From Pseudomonas chlororaphis (GTDB lineage Bacteria > Pseudomonadota > Gammaproteobacteria > Pseudomonadales > Pseudomonadaceae), in the NCBI RefSeq assembly GCF_000783395.1, contig NZ_JSFK01000006.1:2620-56351 (forward strand): a stretch of 53,732 bases of DNA, in the 5' to 3' direction. Of the stretch, positions 1 to 10,927 are shown piece after piece. The first letter of the stretch is position 1. Each line of letters begins with the position of its first letter. A program made the position numbers and the translations under genes. Under the pieces are notes generated by a model. That model saw only the letters and a program-made list of their open reading frames with translations. It searched no databases and had not been told where the DNA came from.

Positions 1-28
1 CGGACTGCGCTATACCCCGGTTTGAAAT

Positions 29-104
29 TGGCTCCGTGACCAGGACTCGAACCTGGGACCCAATGATTAACAGTCATTTGCTCTACCGACTGAGCTATCA
101 CGGA
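29..104 (-). tRNA. tRNA-Asn (GTT)
   Basis: The minus strand folds as a 76-nt tRNA. The acceptor arm TCCGTGA (98-104) pairs with TCACGGA (33-39), the discriminator is G, and the 3' CCA is encoded (29-31). The anticodon loop CTGTTAA carries GTT, which reads Asn codons, and the T arm has GGTTCGAGTCC. A strong sigma-70 promoter lies about 85 bp upstream. No second tRNA is visible in bases 1-28. Confidence 0.97.
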
Positions 105-189
105 ACTACATATTTCAATTTACAACGGTGAAACTTGTTGCATCTAGTCACTCGTTCGCATCGCTGCGTTCGTGTGTCTGAGGCGCGCT

Positions 190-217
190 ATTCTACAACC
201 TAGAACACCTCTGTCAA
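190..217 (-). promoter_or_regulatory. sigma-70 promoter of tRNA-Asn
   Basis: Read on the minus strand, the site is TTGACA (212-217), a 16-bp spacer, then TAGAAT (190-195). It is followed by a GC-rich stretch AGCGCGCC, the kind of discriminator typical of stable-RNA promoters under stringent control. It faces the tRNA-Asn gene. The rest of the gap up to the clpB terminator (218-348) shows nothing else I can name. Confidence 0.75.
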
Positions 218-348
218 CCCCCTAAATTGCTTTCAAGTTAATGATTTGCAACTTATTTCAGATTTCAACTCAGTGAGCTGAGACCGTCTTGGCGACTGAC
301 TGCGGGGCGCACTTTACAAGCCTTTTCCTTTGAGTTCAACAGCCTAAC

Positions 349-385
349 GAAAAAAAAGGCCTCACGAGGTGAGGCCTTCCTTTTT
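349..385 (-). terminator. Rho-independent terminator of clpB
   Basis: A 10-bp perfect stem (356-365 with 369-378, AAGGCCTCAC/GTGAGGCCTT) with a 3-nt loop is followed on the minus strand by a run of eight or more T. It lies just after the clpB stop codon. The other strand also carries a T-run, so it may work in both directions. Confidence 0.9.
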
Positions 386-401
386 TCATTGGCGCTTTGA
401 C

Positions 402-2966
<2,565 letters not shown>

Positions 2967-3038
2967 AAGTCACCTTCCTTTTGAGCAGGCCGGACCTAAA
3001 AACCATCCTGAATAAAGAAACCTGCCAGATACCACTGT

Positions 3039-3066
3039 AGATGCGGTCGATTCTGGGAGATTCAAG
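3039..3066 (-). promoter_or_regulatory. candidate sigma-32 heat-shock promoter of clpB
   Basis: On the minus strand CTTGAA (3061-3066), a 14-bp spacer and CCGCATCT (3039-3046) resemble the sigma-32 consensus CTTGAAA-N(11-15)-CCCCATNT. The site ends 72 bp before the clpB start. clpB is a classic sigma-32 gene in gamma-proteobacteria. The match was made by eye only. Confidence 0.6.
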
Positions 3067-3096
3067 CGTCAGCGCGTTGATTCAGGTCAGGCAAGT

Positions 3097-3819
3097 CTAG
3101 CGGGTGAGCCAGATAAGGGAGGCAAAGCGACCAGTGCGTGGGGCACGGCGATAGGAGAAGAAGCGCGGATCGGTCACGGTGCAGAAACCGCCACCATAAA
3201 CAGCAGTGACACCGCGTTCAGCCAGACGCAGACGCGCGAGCAGATAGATGTCAGCCATGAACTTGCCAGCATTGTCGCTCGGCAAAAAGGCTTCGGCCGC
3301 TGCGGGCAATTGATTGATGAAGACTTCCCGTACTTCCGGGCCTACTTCAAAGGCTTTCGGGCCGATGGCCGGGCCGAGCCAGACCAGCACCTCTTCAGCC
3401 GGAACATCGAGGCTGTCGAGCGTCGCTTCCAGCACACCCGCCGCCAAACCGCGCCAACCGGCGTGAGCCGCTGCGACGCGAGTACCGGCACGATCACAGA
3501 ATAATGCCGGCAGACAATCCGCCGTCATTGCCGCGCAGGCAGTGCCCGGCGTTGCCGTCCAGCTGGCATCGGCGGTCGCGACAATGCCCGGATCAGCATG
3601 CGCCACGGCAATGCCGTGTACTTGCTGCAACCAGGCAGGCTTTATAGAGAAGTGCTCGGTCAGGCGCCGACGGTTCTCGGCAACCGCCTCAGGACGATCA
3701 TCGACATGATCGCCCAGATTGAGGCTGTCGAACGGCGCCGCGCTGACACCACCCTCGCGGGTGGTGACGCAGGCTTTGACGCTGGCCGGCGCAGGCCAGT
3801 CCGGCGTCAGCCAGTTCAT
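3097..3819 (-). CDS. pgeF: PgeF (YfiH) family, multicopper-type/purine nucleoside phosphorylase-like protein
   Basis: The 240-aa protein belongs to the YfiH/PgeF (Cu-oxidase_4) family. Members have been described as a peptidoglycan editing factor that removes mis-incorporated L-Ser from cell-wall precursors, and as LACC1-like enzymes acting on purine nucleosides. The signature metal-site motifs are present: QQVHG (His), TADCLP (Cys) and HAGWRG (His). There is no signal peptide, so it should be cytoplasmic. Its ATG overlaps the rluD stop codon as ATGA (3816-3819), so it is very likely translated by coupling after rluD. The rluD-pgeF pair is conserved in gamma-proteobacteria and also precedes clpB elsewhere. 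The family is certain, the physiological substrate is not. Confidence 0.93.
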   Translation of the reverse strand: MNWLTPDWPAPASVKACVTTREGGVSAAPFDSLNLGDHVDDRPEAVAENRRRLTEHFSIKPAWLQQVHGIAVAHADPGIVATADASWTATPGTACAAMTADCLPALFCDRAGTRVAAAHAGWRGLAAGVLEATLDSLDVPAEEVLVWLGPAIGPKAFEVGPEVREVFINQLPAAAEAFLPSDNAGKFMADIYLLARLRLAERGVTAVYGGGFCTVTDPRFFSYRRAPRTGRFASLIWLTR

Positions 3820-4778
3820 CCGACGAATGCCTCGCGATCCTGCTTGAGCAGGGTCAGCAGCCAGACGAAATCTTCCGGCAGTGGCGATTCCCAGCTCATG
3901 CGTTCACCAGTCGTCGGATGATCCAGCTCCAGGAAGCGCGCATGCAGGGCCTGACGCGGGAAATGCTTGAGCGATTCAACCATCGTCGGGTTCGCCGCTG
4001 GCGGAATGCGGAAACGACCGCCGTATGCCGGGTCGCCGACCAACGGGAAGTTGATGTGCGACATGTGCACGCGAATCTGGTGAGTACGACCGGTTTCCAG
4101 CTTCACCCGTACGTGGGTGTGCGAGCGGAAGCGCTCCAGCACGCGGTAGTGACTGACGGCAGGCTTGCCGCCTTCCATCACCGCCATGCGCTGGCGCTGC
4201 TGGCCGTGGCGACCAATCGGGGCGTTGATCTTGCCACCGGCCGTCACCACGCCAATCACGATGCACTCATAGATGCGGCTGACGCTGCGACTCTGCAATT
4301 GAGTAACAAGCTTGGTCTGTGCCTGAATGGTCTTGGCCACCACCATCAGACCGGTGGTGTCCTTGTCCAGACGATGCACGATACCGGCGCGCGGGACATT
4401 GATGATGTCCGGCACGTGGTGCAGCAAGGCGTTGAGCAGCGTGCCATCGGCGTGACCGGCAGCCGGGTGCACCACCAGGCCCGCAGGCTTGTTGATCACC
4501 AGAATGTCGTCGTCTTCATAGACGATGTCGAGCTCGATGTCCTGGGCGATCCACTCGCCCTGGGCTTCCTGCTCGGCAGTCAGCTCAAGGATGGCACCGC
4601 CGTGCACGATGTCGCGAGGGCGGATGACCGCCCCGTCCACAGTCAGGCGACCTTCTTTGATCCAGGCGGAAAGGCGCGAGCGTGAGTGCTCAGCGAAGAG
4701 TTGGGCAGCGACTTGATCGAGGCGTTGGCCGCCCAATTCGGACGGCACCTCTGCGCGAAGTTCAATTTTATCGGACAT
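3816..4778 (-). CDS. rluD: RluD, 23S rRNA pseudouridine(1911/1915/1917) synthase
   Basis: RluD converts three uridines in helix 69 of 23S rRNA to pseudouridine. An S4 RNA-binding domain occupies about residues 1-80. The RluA-family catalytic motif HRLDKDTTG places the nucleophilic Asp at about D138, and the distal motif GRTHQIRVH follows. I chose the ATG at 4778 (MSDKIEL, 320 aa) because family members align from there. A GTG at 4799 in the same frame would add seven residues but has no better ribosome-binding site. The gene is divergent from bamD, the arrangement known for rluD/bamD in many gamma-proteobacteria, and it overlaps pgeF by 4 bp. Confidence 0.95.
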   Translation of the reverse strand: MSDKIELRAEVPSELGGQRLDQVAAQLFAEHSRSRLSAWIKEGRLTVDGAVIRPRDIVHGGAILELTAEQEAQGEWIAQDIELDIVYEDDDILVINKPAGLVVHPAAGHADGTLLNALLHHVPDIINVPRAGIVHRLDKDTTGLMVVAKTIQAQTKLVTQLQSRSVSRIYECIVIGVVTAGGKINAPIGRHGQQRQRMAVMEGGKPAVSHYRVLERFRSHTHVRVKLETGRTHQIRVHMSHINFPLVGDPAYGGRFRIPPAANPTMVESLKHFPRQALHARFLELDHPTTGERMSWESPLPEDFVWLLTLLKQDREAFVG

Positions 4779-4929
4779 GCTCTGACTGTGCGTCGGCACA
4801 GCTTTTGGTTTCGGCTGCGCGCTTGTGGTTAAATACGGCGTCTTTTGCCCCGAGGCTTTTCAACGGGGCGCTCATCATAACAGGACGGCCCCGCCCAAGA
4901 CAGCGGCCGTCATAGGGACGCAAGCCGCC

Positions 4930-5946
4930 ATGCAAGTGAAACACCTGCTGCTGATCGCCATCCTCGCATTGACCGCTGCTTGCTCATCGAAGGAAGTCGT
5001 AGACGAAAACCTCAGCGAAGCCGAGCTGTATCAGCAGGCTCAGACTGACCTGGACAACAACAGCTACACCAGCGCCACAGCCAAGCTGAAGGCTCTGGAG
5101 TCGCGTTATCCGTTCGGTCGCTACGCCGATCAGGCACAGCTGGAGCTGATCTACGCCAACTATAAAAACGCCGAGCCGGAAGCTGCAAAATCCGCCGCCG
5201 AGCGTTTTATTCGTTTGCATCCGCAGCACCCGAACGTGGATTACGCGTACTACCTCAAAGGTCTGACTTCTTTCGATCAGGACGTGGGCCTGCTGGCGCG
5301 CTTCCTGCCGCTGGACATGACCAAGCGTGACCCGGGCGCCGCGCGCGACTCGTACAACGAGTTCGCCCAGCTGACCAGCCGTTACCCGAACAGCCGCTAC
5401 GCGCCGGACGCCAAGCAGCGCATGATCTACCTGCGCAACCTGCTGGCAGCCTACGAAATCCACGTGGCCGACTACTACCTGACCCGTCAGGCCTATGTAG
5501 CCGCTGCCAACCGTGGCCGTTACGTCGTGGAAAACTTCCAGGAAACCCCATCGGTCGGCGACGGCCTGGCGGTAATGACCGAAGCCTATCAGCGTCTGCA
5601 CCTGGACGATCTGGCGGCCACCAGTCTGGAAACCCTGAAGCTCAACTACCCGAATCACCCGAGCCTGCAGGATGGCCAGTTCGTGCCACGGGTTGCCGAA
5701 GCCGACAACCGTTCTTTCCTGAGCAAGGCGACTTTGGGCCTGATCGAATCGCGTCCACCGCTGCCGCCGGGCGAAACCCGCGCCAACCAGGACGTGCAGA
5801 AGCAGTTCCAGGACGCGAAAGACGCGATCCCGAACGAGCTCAAGCCTAAAGACGAAAACGGCGACGTGATCGAAGAGCCGGAGCCTGAGTCGAGCGACAC
5901 CGACCGTTCGTGGTTCAGCTACATGACTTTCGGCGTGTTCGACTGA
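4930..5946 (+). CDS. bamD: BamD, outer-membrane beta-barrel assembly lipoprotein
   Basis: BamD (ComL/YfiO) is an essential lipoprotein of the BAM complex, which folds beta-barrel proteins into the outer membrane. The 338-aa product begins with a lipoprotein signal peptide whose lipobox is LTAAC, giving lipidated Cys18. TPR-like helical repeats follow (for example [16 protein letters not shown]), then an acidic, Pro/Glu-rich C-terminal tail (about 295-325) that is longer than in E. coli, as in other pseudomonads. In-frame codons continue upstream to 4825, but only the ATG at 4930 gives a lipoprotein signal. The gene is divergent from rluD and ends in a strong terminator. Confidence 0.96.
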   Translation: MQVKHLLLIAILALTAACSSKEVVDENLSEAELYQQAQTDLDNNSYTSATAKLKALESRYPFGRYADQAQLELIYANYKNAEPEAAKSAAERFIRLHPQHPNVDYAYYLKGLTSFDQDVGLLARFLPLDMTKRDPGAARDSYNEFAQLTSRYPNSRYAPDAKQRMIYLRNLLAAYEIHVADYYLTRQAYVAAANRGRYVVENFQETPSVGDGLAVMTEAYQRLHLDDLAATSLETLKLNYPNHPSLQDGQFVPRVAEADNRSFLSKATLGLIESRPPLPPGETRANQDVQKQFQDAKDAIPNELKPKDENGDVIEEPEPESSDTDRSWFSYMTFGVFD

Positions 5947-5963
5947 TCACACCGGATGCACAG

Positions 5964-5993
5964 AAAAGGGAGATCTGCGGATCTCCCTTTTTC
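5964..5993 (+). terminator. Rho-independent terminator of bamD
   Basis: A 12-bp perfect stem (5964-5975 with 5980-5991, AAAAGGGAGATC/GATCTCCCTTTT) closes on a TGCG loop and ends in a T-run, 18 bp after the bamD stop codon. Confidence 0.92.
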
Positions 5994-6072
5994 ATGCCCG
6001 CGCTTTATTAGGCTGTGCGCTTGTCAGGTCCTTGGCTAAACTGCCGGATCATCAGTCGAAAAGCCGCTCATC

Positions 6073-6315
6073 ATGCTTCGTTTATTGTTCTGGATCGTCG
6101 TGATTTTCGCCGCGATATGGTTGTGGCGTAAATTCAAGGCGCCTGCCGCGTCCAATCAATCCAATCGCGCCCCGCGCGAACAGGACGCGCCACCGATGGT
6201 GCGCTGCGCCCATTGCGGCGTGCATTTACCGCGCGACCGTGCGCTAAGCGTTCAACAACAGTGGTATTGCAGCCAGGCTCACCTTGAGCAAGGCCCGGGT
6301 GCCAGTGATCGCTGA
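6073..6315 (+). CDS. PP0621-type small membrane protein with zinc-ribbon
   Basis: This 80-aa protein has one N-terminal membrane helix (LRLLFWIVVIFAAIWLW, residues 2-18) followed by a basic stretch. That predicts the rest faces the cytoplasm. Residues about 43-76 contain CAHCGVHLP followed by WYCSQAHL, so three Cys and a nearby His could bind zinc. In Pseudomonas it is annotated as the PP0621 family and regularly precedes pilS, from memory. Here the pilS start lies inside its last codons, so the two are probably translated together. No function is established. The start is the first ATG after the bamD terminator. Confidence 0.85.
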   Translation: MLRLLFWIVVIFAAIWLWRKFKAPAASNQSNRAPREQDAPPMVRCAHCGVHLPRDRALSVQQQWYCSQAHLEQGPGASDR

Positions 6316-7894
6316 GGCCGCCAGCGCCAACAGCAAACAGGCGCAGCGCCTGCTGCGCCTTTATCATCTTTACCGTCTAAGCGTCGGCATCACACTGGTG
6401 TTGCTGATCTCCAGCAACATGGACAACCGCCTGCTGACCTCGGCCAATGACGAATTGCTGCGCGGCGGCAGTTGGCTGTATCTGATCCTCAACATTCTGC
6501 TGGTGGTATTCCTTGAGAACACGCGACGGCCGGCGCAGCTGTTCAGTCTGGCCCTCGTCGATGTCCTGCTTTTATGCGGTTTGTTCTTTGCGGCGGGCGG
6601 GGTTGGCAGTGCGCTGGGCAATTTGCTGATCGTCTCGGTGGCGATCAGCAACACCCTGCTACGGCGGCGCATCGGCCTTTTGATCGCCGCGATCGGGGCG
6701 CTAGGCATCGTCGGTTCGAGCTTCCTGCTGAGTTTCAACCATTCGCTGAGTGCCAATGAGTACCTGCAAGCCGGCACCCTCGGCGCACTGTGCTTTGCCG
6801 CGTCGCTGCTGGTGCAAGGGCTCATCAGTCGCCTCGAAGTCAGCGAGACACTTGCGGAGAAACGCGCCGGCGAAGTCGTTGGCCTCGAAGCCCTCAACGC
6901 GCTGATCCTGCAACGTATGCGCACCGGCATTCTGGTGCTCGACGAAGAGCGTCGGGTGCAGCTGGCCAACCACAGCGCGCAAACCCTGCTCGCGCAATCG
7001 CATCTTCAGGGGCATCTGATCGATGACTATTCGCCGGCGCTGGTTGGTCGCCTGCAACTGTGGATGAATAACCCGACGTTGCGCCCGCAAAGCCTGAAAA
7101 TCCCTGGTAACGGCCTGGAACTGCAACCAAGCTTCATCGCCCTTGAACAGAGCCCCAACCAGCAAACCCTGGTGTTTCTCGAAGACCTCGCGCAAATCGC
7201 CCAGCAAGCACAGCAACTGAAACTTGCCGCACTCGGCCGCTTGACCGCCGGCATCTCCCACGAGATCCGCAATCCGCTGGGTGCCATCAGTCACGCCGCA
7301 CAGCTATTGGCGGAATCCGAGGAACTCGACAGCGCGGATCGGCGTCTGACGCAGATCATTCAAGACCACTCCCAGCGCATGAACCGAGTCATCGAAAACG
7401 TCCTGCAACTGTCACGCCGCCAACAGAGCGCCCCGCAACGGCTGGATCTCAAGCCATGGCTGGAAAACTTCGTCACCGAGAGCCGCGAACAGGCCAGCGA
7501 GCGCCAGCAGATTCACCTGCGAACCCATTCGGGGGATTTCACAACGCTGATGGACCCCGGCCAGCTCACGCAGATTCTCGACAATCTGTTACGAAACGGT
7601 TGGCGCCACAGCGCCCTGCTGCACGATCAGGCGCAAGTCTGGCTGGCCCTGTTTATCGACCCCGACAGCCAGTTGGCGGTCCTTGAAGTGCAGGACAATG
7701 GCCCTGGCGTGCCTGCCGATGAACAGACGCATCTGTTCGAACCGTTCTTCACCACCAGCAGCCAGGGCACCGGCCTTGGGCTTTATCTGTCCCGTGAGCT
7801 GTGCGAAAGCAACCAAGCGCGCCTAGACTTTCAATCACGCCAAGGCGGCGGCTGCTTTCGCATCACCTTTGCTCACGGACGGAAACAAAGTTGA
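6299..7894 (+). CDS. pilS: PilS, sensor histidine kinase of type IV pilus expression
   Basis: PilS is an inner-membrane kinase that phosphorylates PilR and so controls transcription of the major pilin. The first about 190 residues carry six hydrophobic segments. A PAS-like cytoplasmic domain follows, then the H-box GISHEIRNPLGAISHA, an N-box (NLLRNGWRHS) and the ATP-binding motifs DNGPGVP and GTGLGLYLSRELCESN. The sequence closely resembles P. aeruginosa PilS along its whole length. No ATG is available at the front. GTG at 6299 lies 6 bp after AAGG, but TTG at 6284 and GTG at 6305 are equally in frame. It overlaps the small gene before it by 17 bp and pilR by 4 bp. Confidence 0.94.
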   Translation: MPVIAEAASANSKQAQRLLRLYHLYRLSVGITLVLLISSNMDNRLLTSANDELLRGGSWLYLILNILLVVFLENTRRPAQLFSLALVDVLLLCGLFFAAGGVGSALGNLLIVSVAISNTLLRRRIGLLIAAIGALGIVGSSFLLSFNHSLSANEYLQAGTLGALCFAASLLVQGLISRLEVSETLAEKRAGEVVGLEALNALILQRMRTGILVLDEERRVQLANHSAQTLLAQSHLQGHLIDDYSPALVGRLQLWMNNPTLRPQSLKIPGNGLELQPSFIALEQSPNQQTLVFLEDLAQIAQQAQQLKLAALGRLTAGISHEIRNPLGAISHAAQLLAESEELDSADRRLTQIIQDHSQRMNRVIENVLQLSRRQQSAPQRLDLKPWLENFVTESREQASERQQIHLRTHSGDFTTLMDPGQLTQILDNLLRNGWRHSALLHDQAQVWLALFIDPDSQLAVLEVQDNGPGVPADEQTHLFEPFFTTSSQGTGLGLYLSRELCESNQARLDFQSRQGGGCFRITFAHGRKQS

Positions 7895-9237
7895 ATACGA
7901 GCCCACGGCAAAAAATCCTCATCGTCGACGACGAACCGGACATCCGCGAACTCCTGGAAATCACCCTGGGACGGATGAAACTCGACACCCACAGCGCGCG
8001 CAATCTGGTTGAAGCCCAGGCGCTGCTGAACCGCGAGAGTTTCGATCTGTGCCTGACCGACATGCGCCTGCCCGACGGTACGGGGCTGGAGCTGGTGCAG
8101 CACATTCAGCAACGTTATCCACAACTGCCGGTGGCGATGATCACCGCCTATGGCAGCCTGGAAACGGCGATCAATGCCTTGAAAGCAGGTGCGTTCGACT
8201 TCCTGACCAAACCGGTCGACCTCACGCGCCTGCGCGAACTGGTCGGCACAGCCCTGCGGATGTCGGCGGCTGGAGGCAGTTTCACCACGATTGATCGACG
8301 CCTGCTCGGTGATTCGCCGCCGATGCGCAGCTTGCGCAAGCAAATCGACAAACTCGCTCGCAGTCAGGCGCCGGTGTACATCAGTGGCGAGTCGGGCAGT
8401 GGCAAGGAACTGGTCGCGCGGCTGATCCATGAACAAGGGCCGCGCGCCGGCCAGCCGTTCGTGCCGGTGAACTGTGGGGCGATCCCTTCCGAGCTGATGG
8501 AAAGCGAGTTTTTCGGCCATCGCAAAGGCAGTTTCACTGGCGCGGTCGAAGACAAGCCGGGGCTGTTTCAGGCGGCCCATGGCGGCACGTTGTTTCTTGA
8601 TGAAGTGGCGGACTTGCCGCTGTCGATGCAGGTGAAGTTACTGCGCGCAATTCAGGAAAAAGCCGTGCGCAGTGTTGGCGGCCAACAGGAGAGCGTGGTC
8701 GATGTGCGGATTCTTTGCGCCACCCACAAGGATCTCGATGCCGAGGTCGCGGCCGAGCGCTTTCGTCAGGATCTGTATTACCGTCTCAACGTAATCGAAT
8801 TGCGCGTGCCGTCCCTGCGTGAGCGCCGTGATGACATTGAAGTGCTGGCGGCCAATATGCTCAAGCGCCTCGCCAAGGACACCGGCCAGCCGGCAGCACG
8901 CTTGCATCCGCAGGCGTTGGAAGCGCTGAAGAACTACCGGTTTCCGGGGAATGTGCGGGAGTTGGAGAACGTTCTCGAACGGGCGCACACCTTGTGTGAA
9001 AACCGCACGATCGAGGCAGGGGATTTGCGCTTGAGCGAGGGGAACTGCGCGGCAGATGGCGGGATTGCTGACCTGACGCAGATCGACAATCTTGAGGATT
9101 ACCTGGAGAACGTCGAGCGGAAGCTGATTCTCCAAGCGCTGGAAGAAACGCGCTGGAATCGCACGGCGGCGGCGCAGCGGTTGAGTCTTTCGTTTCGGTC
9201 GATGCGTTATCGCCTGAAGAAATTGGGCCTGGATTGA
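7891..9237 (+). CDS. pilR: PilR, sigma-54-dependent response regulator
   Basis: PilR is the NtrC-family activator of pilin transcription. The 448-aa product has a receiver domain with acidic pocket DDE (residues 13-15) and phosphoacceptor Asp57 (LTDMRLP). Its AAA+ domain has Walker A GESGSGKE, the sigma-54 contact loop GSFTGA, Walker B GGTLFLDEVADL and the sensor region FPGNVRELENV. The C-terminal Fis-type helix-turn-helix is RTAAAQRLSLSFRSMRYRL. The start is the TTG at 7891, which overlaps the pilS stop (TTGA). This start agrees with the position of the receiver domain. The gene ends before a REPIN, facing thiO convergently. Confidence 0.95.
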   Translation: MNTSPRQKILIVDDEPDIRELLEITLGRMKLDTHSARNLVEAQALLNRESFDLCLTDMRLPDGTGLELVQHIQQRYPQLPVAMITAYGSLETAINALKAGAFDFLTKPVDLTRLRELVGTALRMSAAGGSFTTIDRRLLGDSPPMRSLRKQIDKLARSQAPVYISGESGSGKELVARLIHEQGPRAGQPFVPVNCGAIPSELMESEFFGHRKGSFTGAVEDKPGLFQAAHGGTLFLDEVADLPLSMQVKLLRAIQEKAVRSVGGQQESVVDVRILCATHKDLDAEVAAERFRQDLYYRLNVIELRVPSLRERRDDIEVLAANMLKRLAKDTGQPAARLHPQALEALKNYRFPGNVRELENVLERAHTLCENRTIEAGDLRLSEGNCAADGGIADLTQIDNLEDYLENVERKLILQALEETRWNRTAAAQRLSLSFRSMRYRLKKLGLD

Positions 9238-9244
9238 GGGACCC

Positions 9245-9320
9245 TTCGCGAGCAGGCTCGCTCACACATTGGTTTCTGTGATCGACAAAGATCAACTGTG
9301 GGAGCGAGCCTGCTCGCGAA
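9245..9320 (+). repeat. REPIN (two inverted REP sequences)
   Basis: TTCGCGAGCAGGCTCGCTC at the left and GAGCGAGCCTGCTCGCGAA at the right are inverted copies of one REP core, separated by about 38 bp. The element fills the gap between the convergent genes pilR and thiO. REPINs are non-autonomous elements moved by RAYT transposases, but no RAYT gene lies in this window. Confidence 0.9.
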
Positions 9321-9352
9321 AGCGATCTGCCAGGCTCCAGAGATATACCTGA

Positions 9353-10453
9353 CTAAATCCGGCCCTCCGGCGCATACGGCGCCGGATCAATAATCGGCGC
9401 CCTTCCCAGCATCACATCGGCAAACAACTGACACGACGCCGGCGCCAGCACCAGCCCATTGCGGTAATGCCCGCAGTTCAGCCACAACCCGCCGAACCCC
9501 GGCACCCGGCCAATGTATGGAATGCCCTCCGGCGAGCCCGGACGCAACCCCGCCCAGTGCCCGACTACTTCGGCATCCGCCAGCGCCGGTAACAACTCAA
9601 CCGCCGAAGCCTTGAGACTTTCCAGTGCAACATCGGTTGGGGTCTTGTCGTAGCCTTCGTGCTCCAGCGTGCTGCCGATCAGAATATGCCCGTCGCGACG
9701 CGGGATCGCATAACGGCCCTTGGCCAATACCATGCTCGGCAGAAAATCCGCCGCACACTTGTAGAGAATCATCTGACCTTTGACCGGTTCGACCGGCAGC
9801 GTCAGGTCCAGCGTCTTGAGCAGATCACCGCTCCACGCCCCAGCCGTCAGCACGATCTGATCGCCTTTGATCACGCCCGTGGATGTCTGTACGCCAACAA
9901 TCCGCTCAGCCTCGCGGACAAACCCGCTGACTTCGCATTGTTCGTGAATGGTCACGTTCGGCAGCGCCTGCAAGGCTGCTTTCAGCGACTTGACCAGACG
10001 CGGATTGCGCACGTTGGCGACATCGGCCATGTAGATCGCCCGCGCGAATCCGCCACCGAGCACCGGCACCGCATCATGCGCCGCCGAGATATCCACAGCC
10101 CGCAGCGGCCGGTTTTCCCGCTCGGCCCAGGCCAGTGCTTCGGCTTCATCGTCCAGATCCAGCCAGTACAGGCCGGTGGTGTGCACTTCAGGATCAACCC
10201 CGGTGTCGGCAAACAGACGCTCGCCCAGCTGTGGATAAAAATCCTGTGACCAGTGCGCCAGTGCGGTAACAGCCGGGCTATAGCGCCACGGATACAACGG
10301 CGAAACGATACCGCCGCCGGCCCAGGACGATTCCTGGCCGAGGTTCGAGCGATCGAGCAGCACCACGCTGCGTACTTCGGAGGCGAGGTTGTAGGCGGTC
10401 AGCAGGCCAATCACCCCGCCACCGACAATCACCACTTGCTGTTGCCTGGTCAT
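9353..10453 (-). CDS. thiO: ThiO, glycine oxidase (FAD-dependent)
   Basis: ThiO oxidises glycine to iminoglycine/glyoxylate for the thiazole half of thiamine. The 366-aa protein starts with the dinucleotide-binding motif VIVGGGVIGLLTAYNLA and the acidic strand end VVLLDR, as in DAO-family flavoenzymes. It continues with SSWAGGGIVSPLYPW, the FAD/substrate motif seen in ThiO. The C-terminal GLRPGSPEGIPYIG and NCGHYRNGLVLAP are also typical of the family. Its position between pilR and the minor-pilin genes is a long-standing Pseudomonas arrangement with no known functional link to pili. A 57-bp gap separates it from pilE upstream, so it may be read through from the pilin operon. Confidence 0.93.
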   Translation of the reverse strand: MTRQQQVVIVGGGVIGLLTAYNLASEVRSVVLLDRSNLGQESSWAGGGIVSPLYPWRYSPAVTALAHWSQDFYPQLGERLFADTGVDPEVHTTGLYWLDLDDEAEALAWAERENRPLRAVDISAAHDAVPVLGGGFARAIYMADVANVRNPRLVKSLKAALQALPNVTIHEQCEVSGFVREAERIVGVQTSTGVIKGDQIVLTAGAWSGDLLKTLDLTLPVEPVKGQMILYKCAADFLPSMVLAKGRYAIPRRDGHILIGSTLEHEGYDKTPTDVALESLKASAVELLPALADAEVVGHWAGLRPGSPEGIPYIGRVPGFGGLWLNCGHYRNGLVLAPASCQLFADVMLGRAPIIDPAPYAPEGRI

Positions 10454-10510
10454 GTTTGATCCAACCGTAAAAAAGACAGTGGGCGCAAATGGCGCCTGGA
10501 AGAAAGCGTC

Positions 10511-10912
10511 TCAGCGGCCCCAGCAATCCTTGGTGGTCAGCCCGGTAGTCGCGTTGTTCATGCTGCGGACACCGGTGTTGGTCAGGGTGAAATCCCCGCA
10601 CTTGTCGGTGGCCATGGAGGTACCCGTTTTACGGGTAGCGGTCAGCAGGAAGGTTTGGTCAGCAATGGTCGGGGTGAGGGTGTAGAAATCATTGCCCGTG
10701 CTCAGACCGGTGATACCGGTGTAGACATTGTTCTTGGTGTAGAAGCGTTCGAGGCTCTGTGCCTGCTCCGAGAGCAGCGACACCACTTCGGCGCGGCGGC
10801 CCTTTTTCAGGTACTCGGTATAGCTCGGTGCGGCGATGGTGATGACGATCCCGATGATCGCAATCACGATCATGATTTCGATCAGGGTGAAGCCTCGGTT
10901 GAATCTGCGCAT
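10511..10912 (-). CDS. pilE: PilE, minor type IV pilin
   Basis: This 133-aa protein is a class III prepilin. The leader MRRFNRG is cleaved before FTLIEIMIVIAIIGI, leaving Glu5 of the mature protein (E12) and a 20-residue hydrophobic helix. Two late cysteines (DKC and KDCWGR) should form the D-loop disulfide. It is the last gene of the fimU-pilVWXY1-pilE operon, 15 bp after pilY1. Minor pilins and PilY1 form the complex that primes pilus assembly in P. aeruginosa. It must be matured by PilD, which is not in this window. Confidence 0.92.
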   Translation of the reverse strand: MRRFNRGFTLIEIMIVIAIIGIVITIAAPSYTEYLKKGRRAEVVSLLSEQAQSLERFYTKNNVYTGITGLSTGNDFYTLTPTIADQTFLLTATRKTGTSMATDKCGDFTLTNTGVRSMNNATTGLTTKDCWGR

Positions 10913-10927
10913 GCCTCAAACTCTCAC

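Noticed and set aside
1..28. second tRNA or gene fragment left of tRNA-Asn
   Set aside because: The 28 bases show no tRNA arm or coding signal.
10454..10510. terminator between pilE and thiO
   Set aside because: A GGCGC/GCGCC hairpin is present, but the T-run is 8 bp away and the stem is short. I do not call it.
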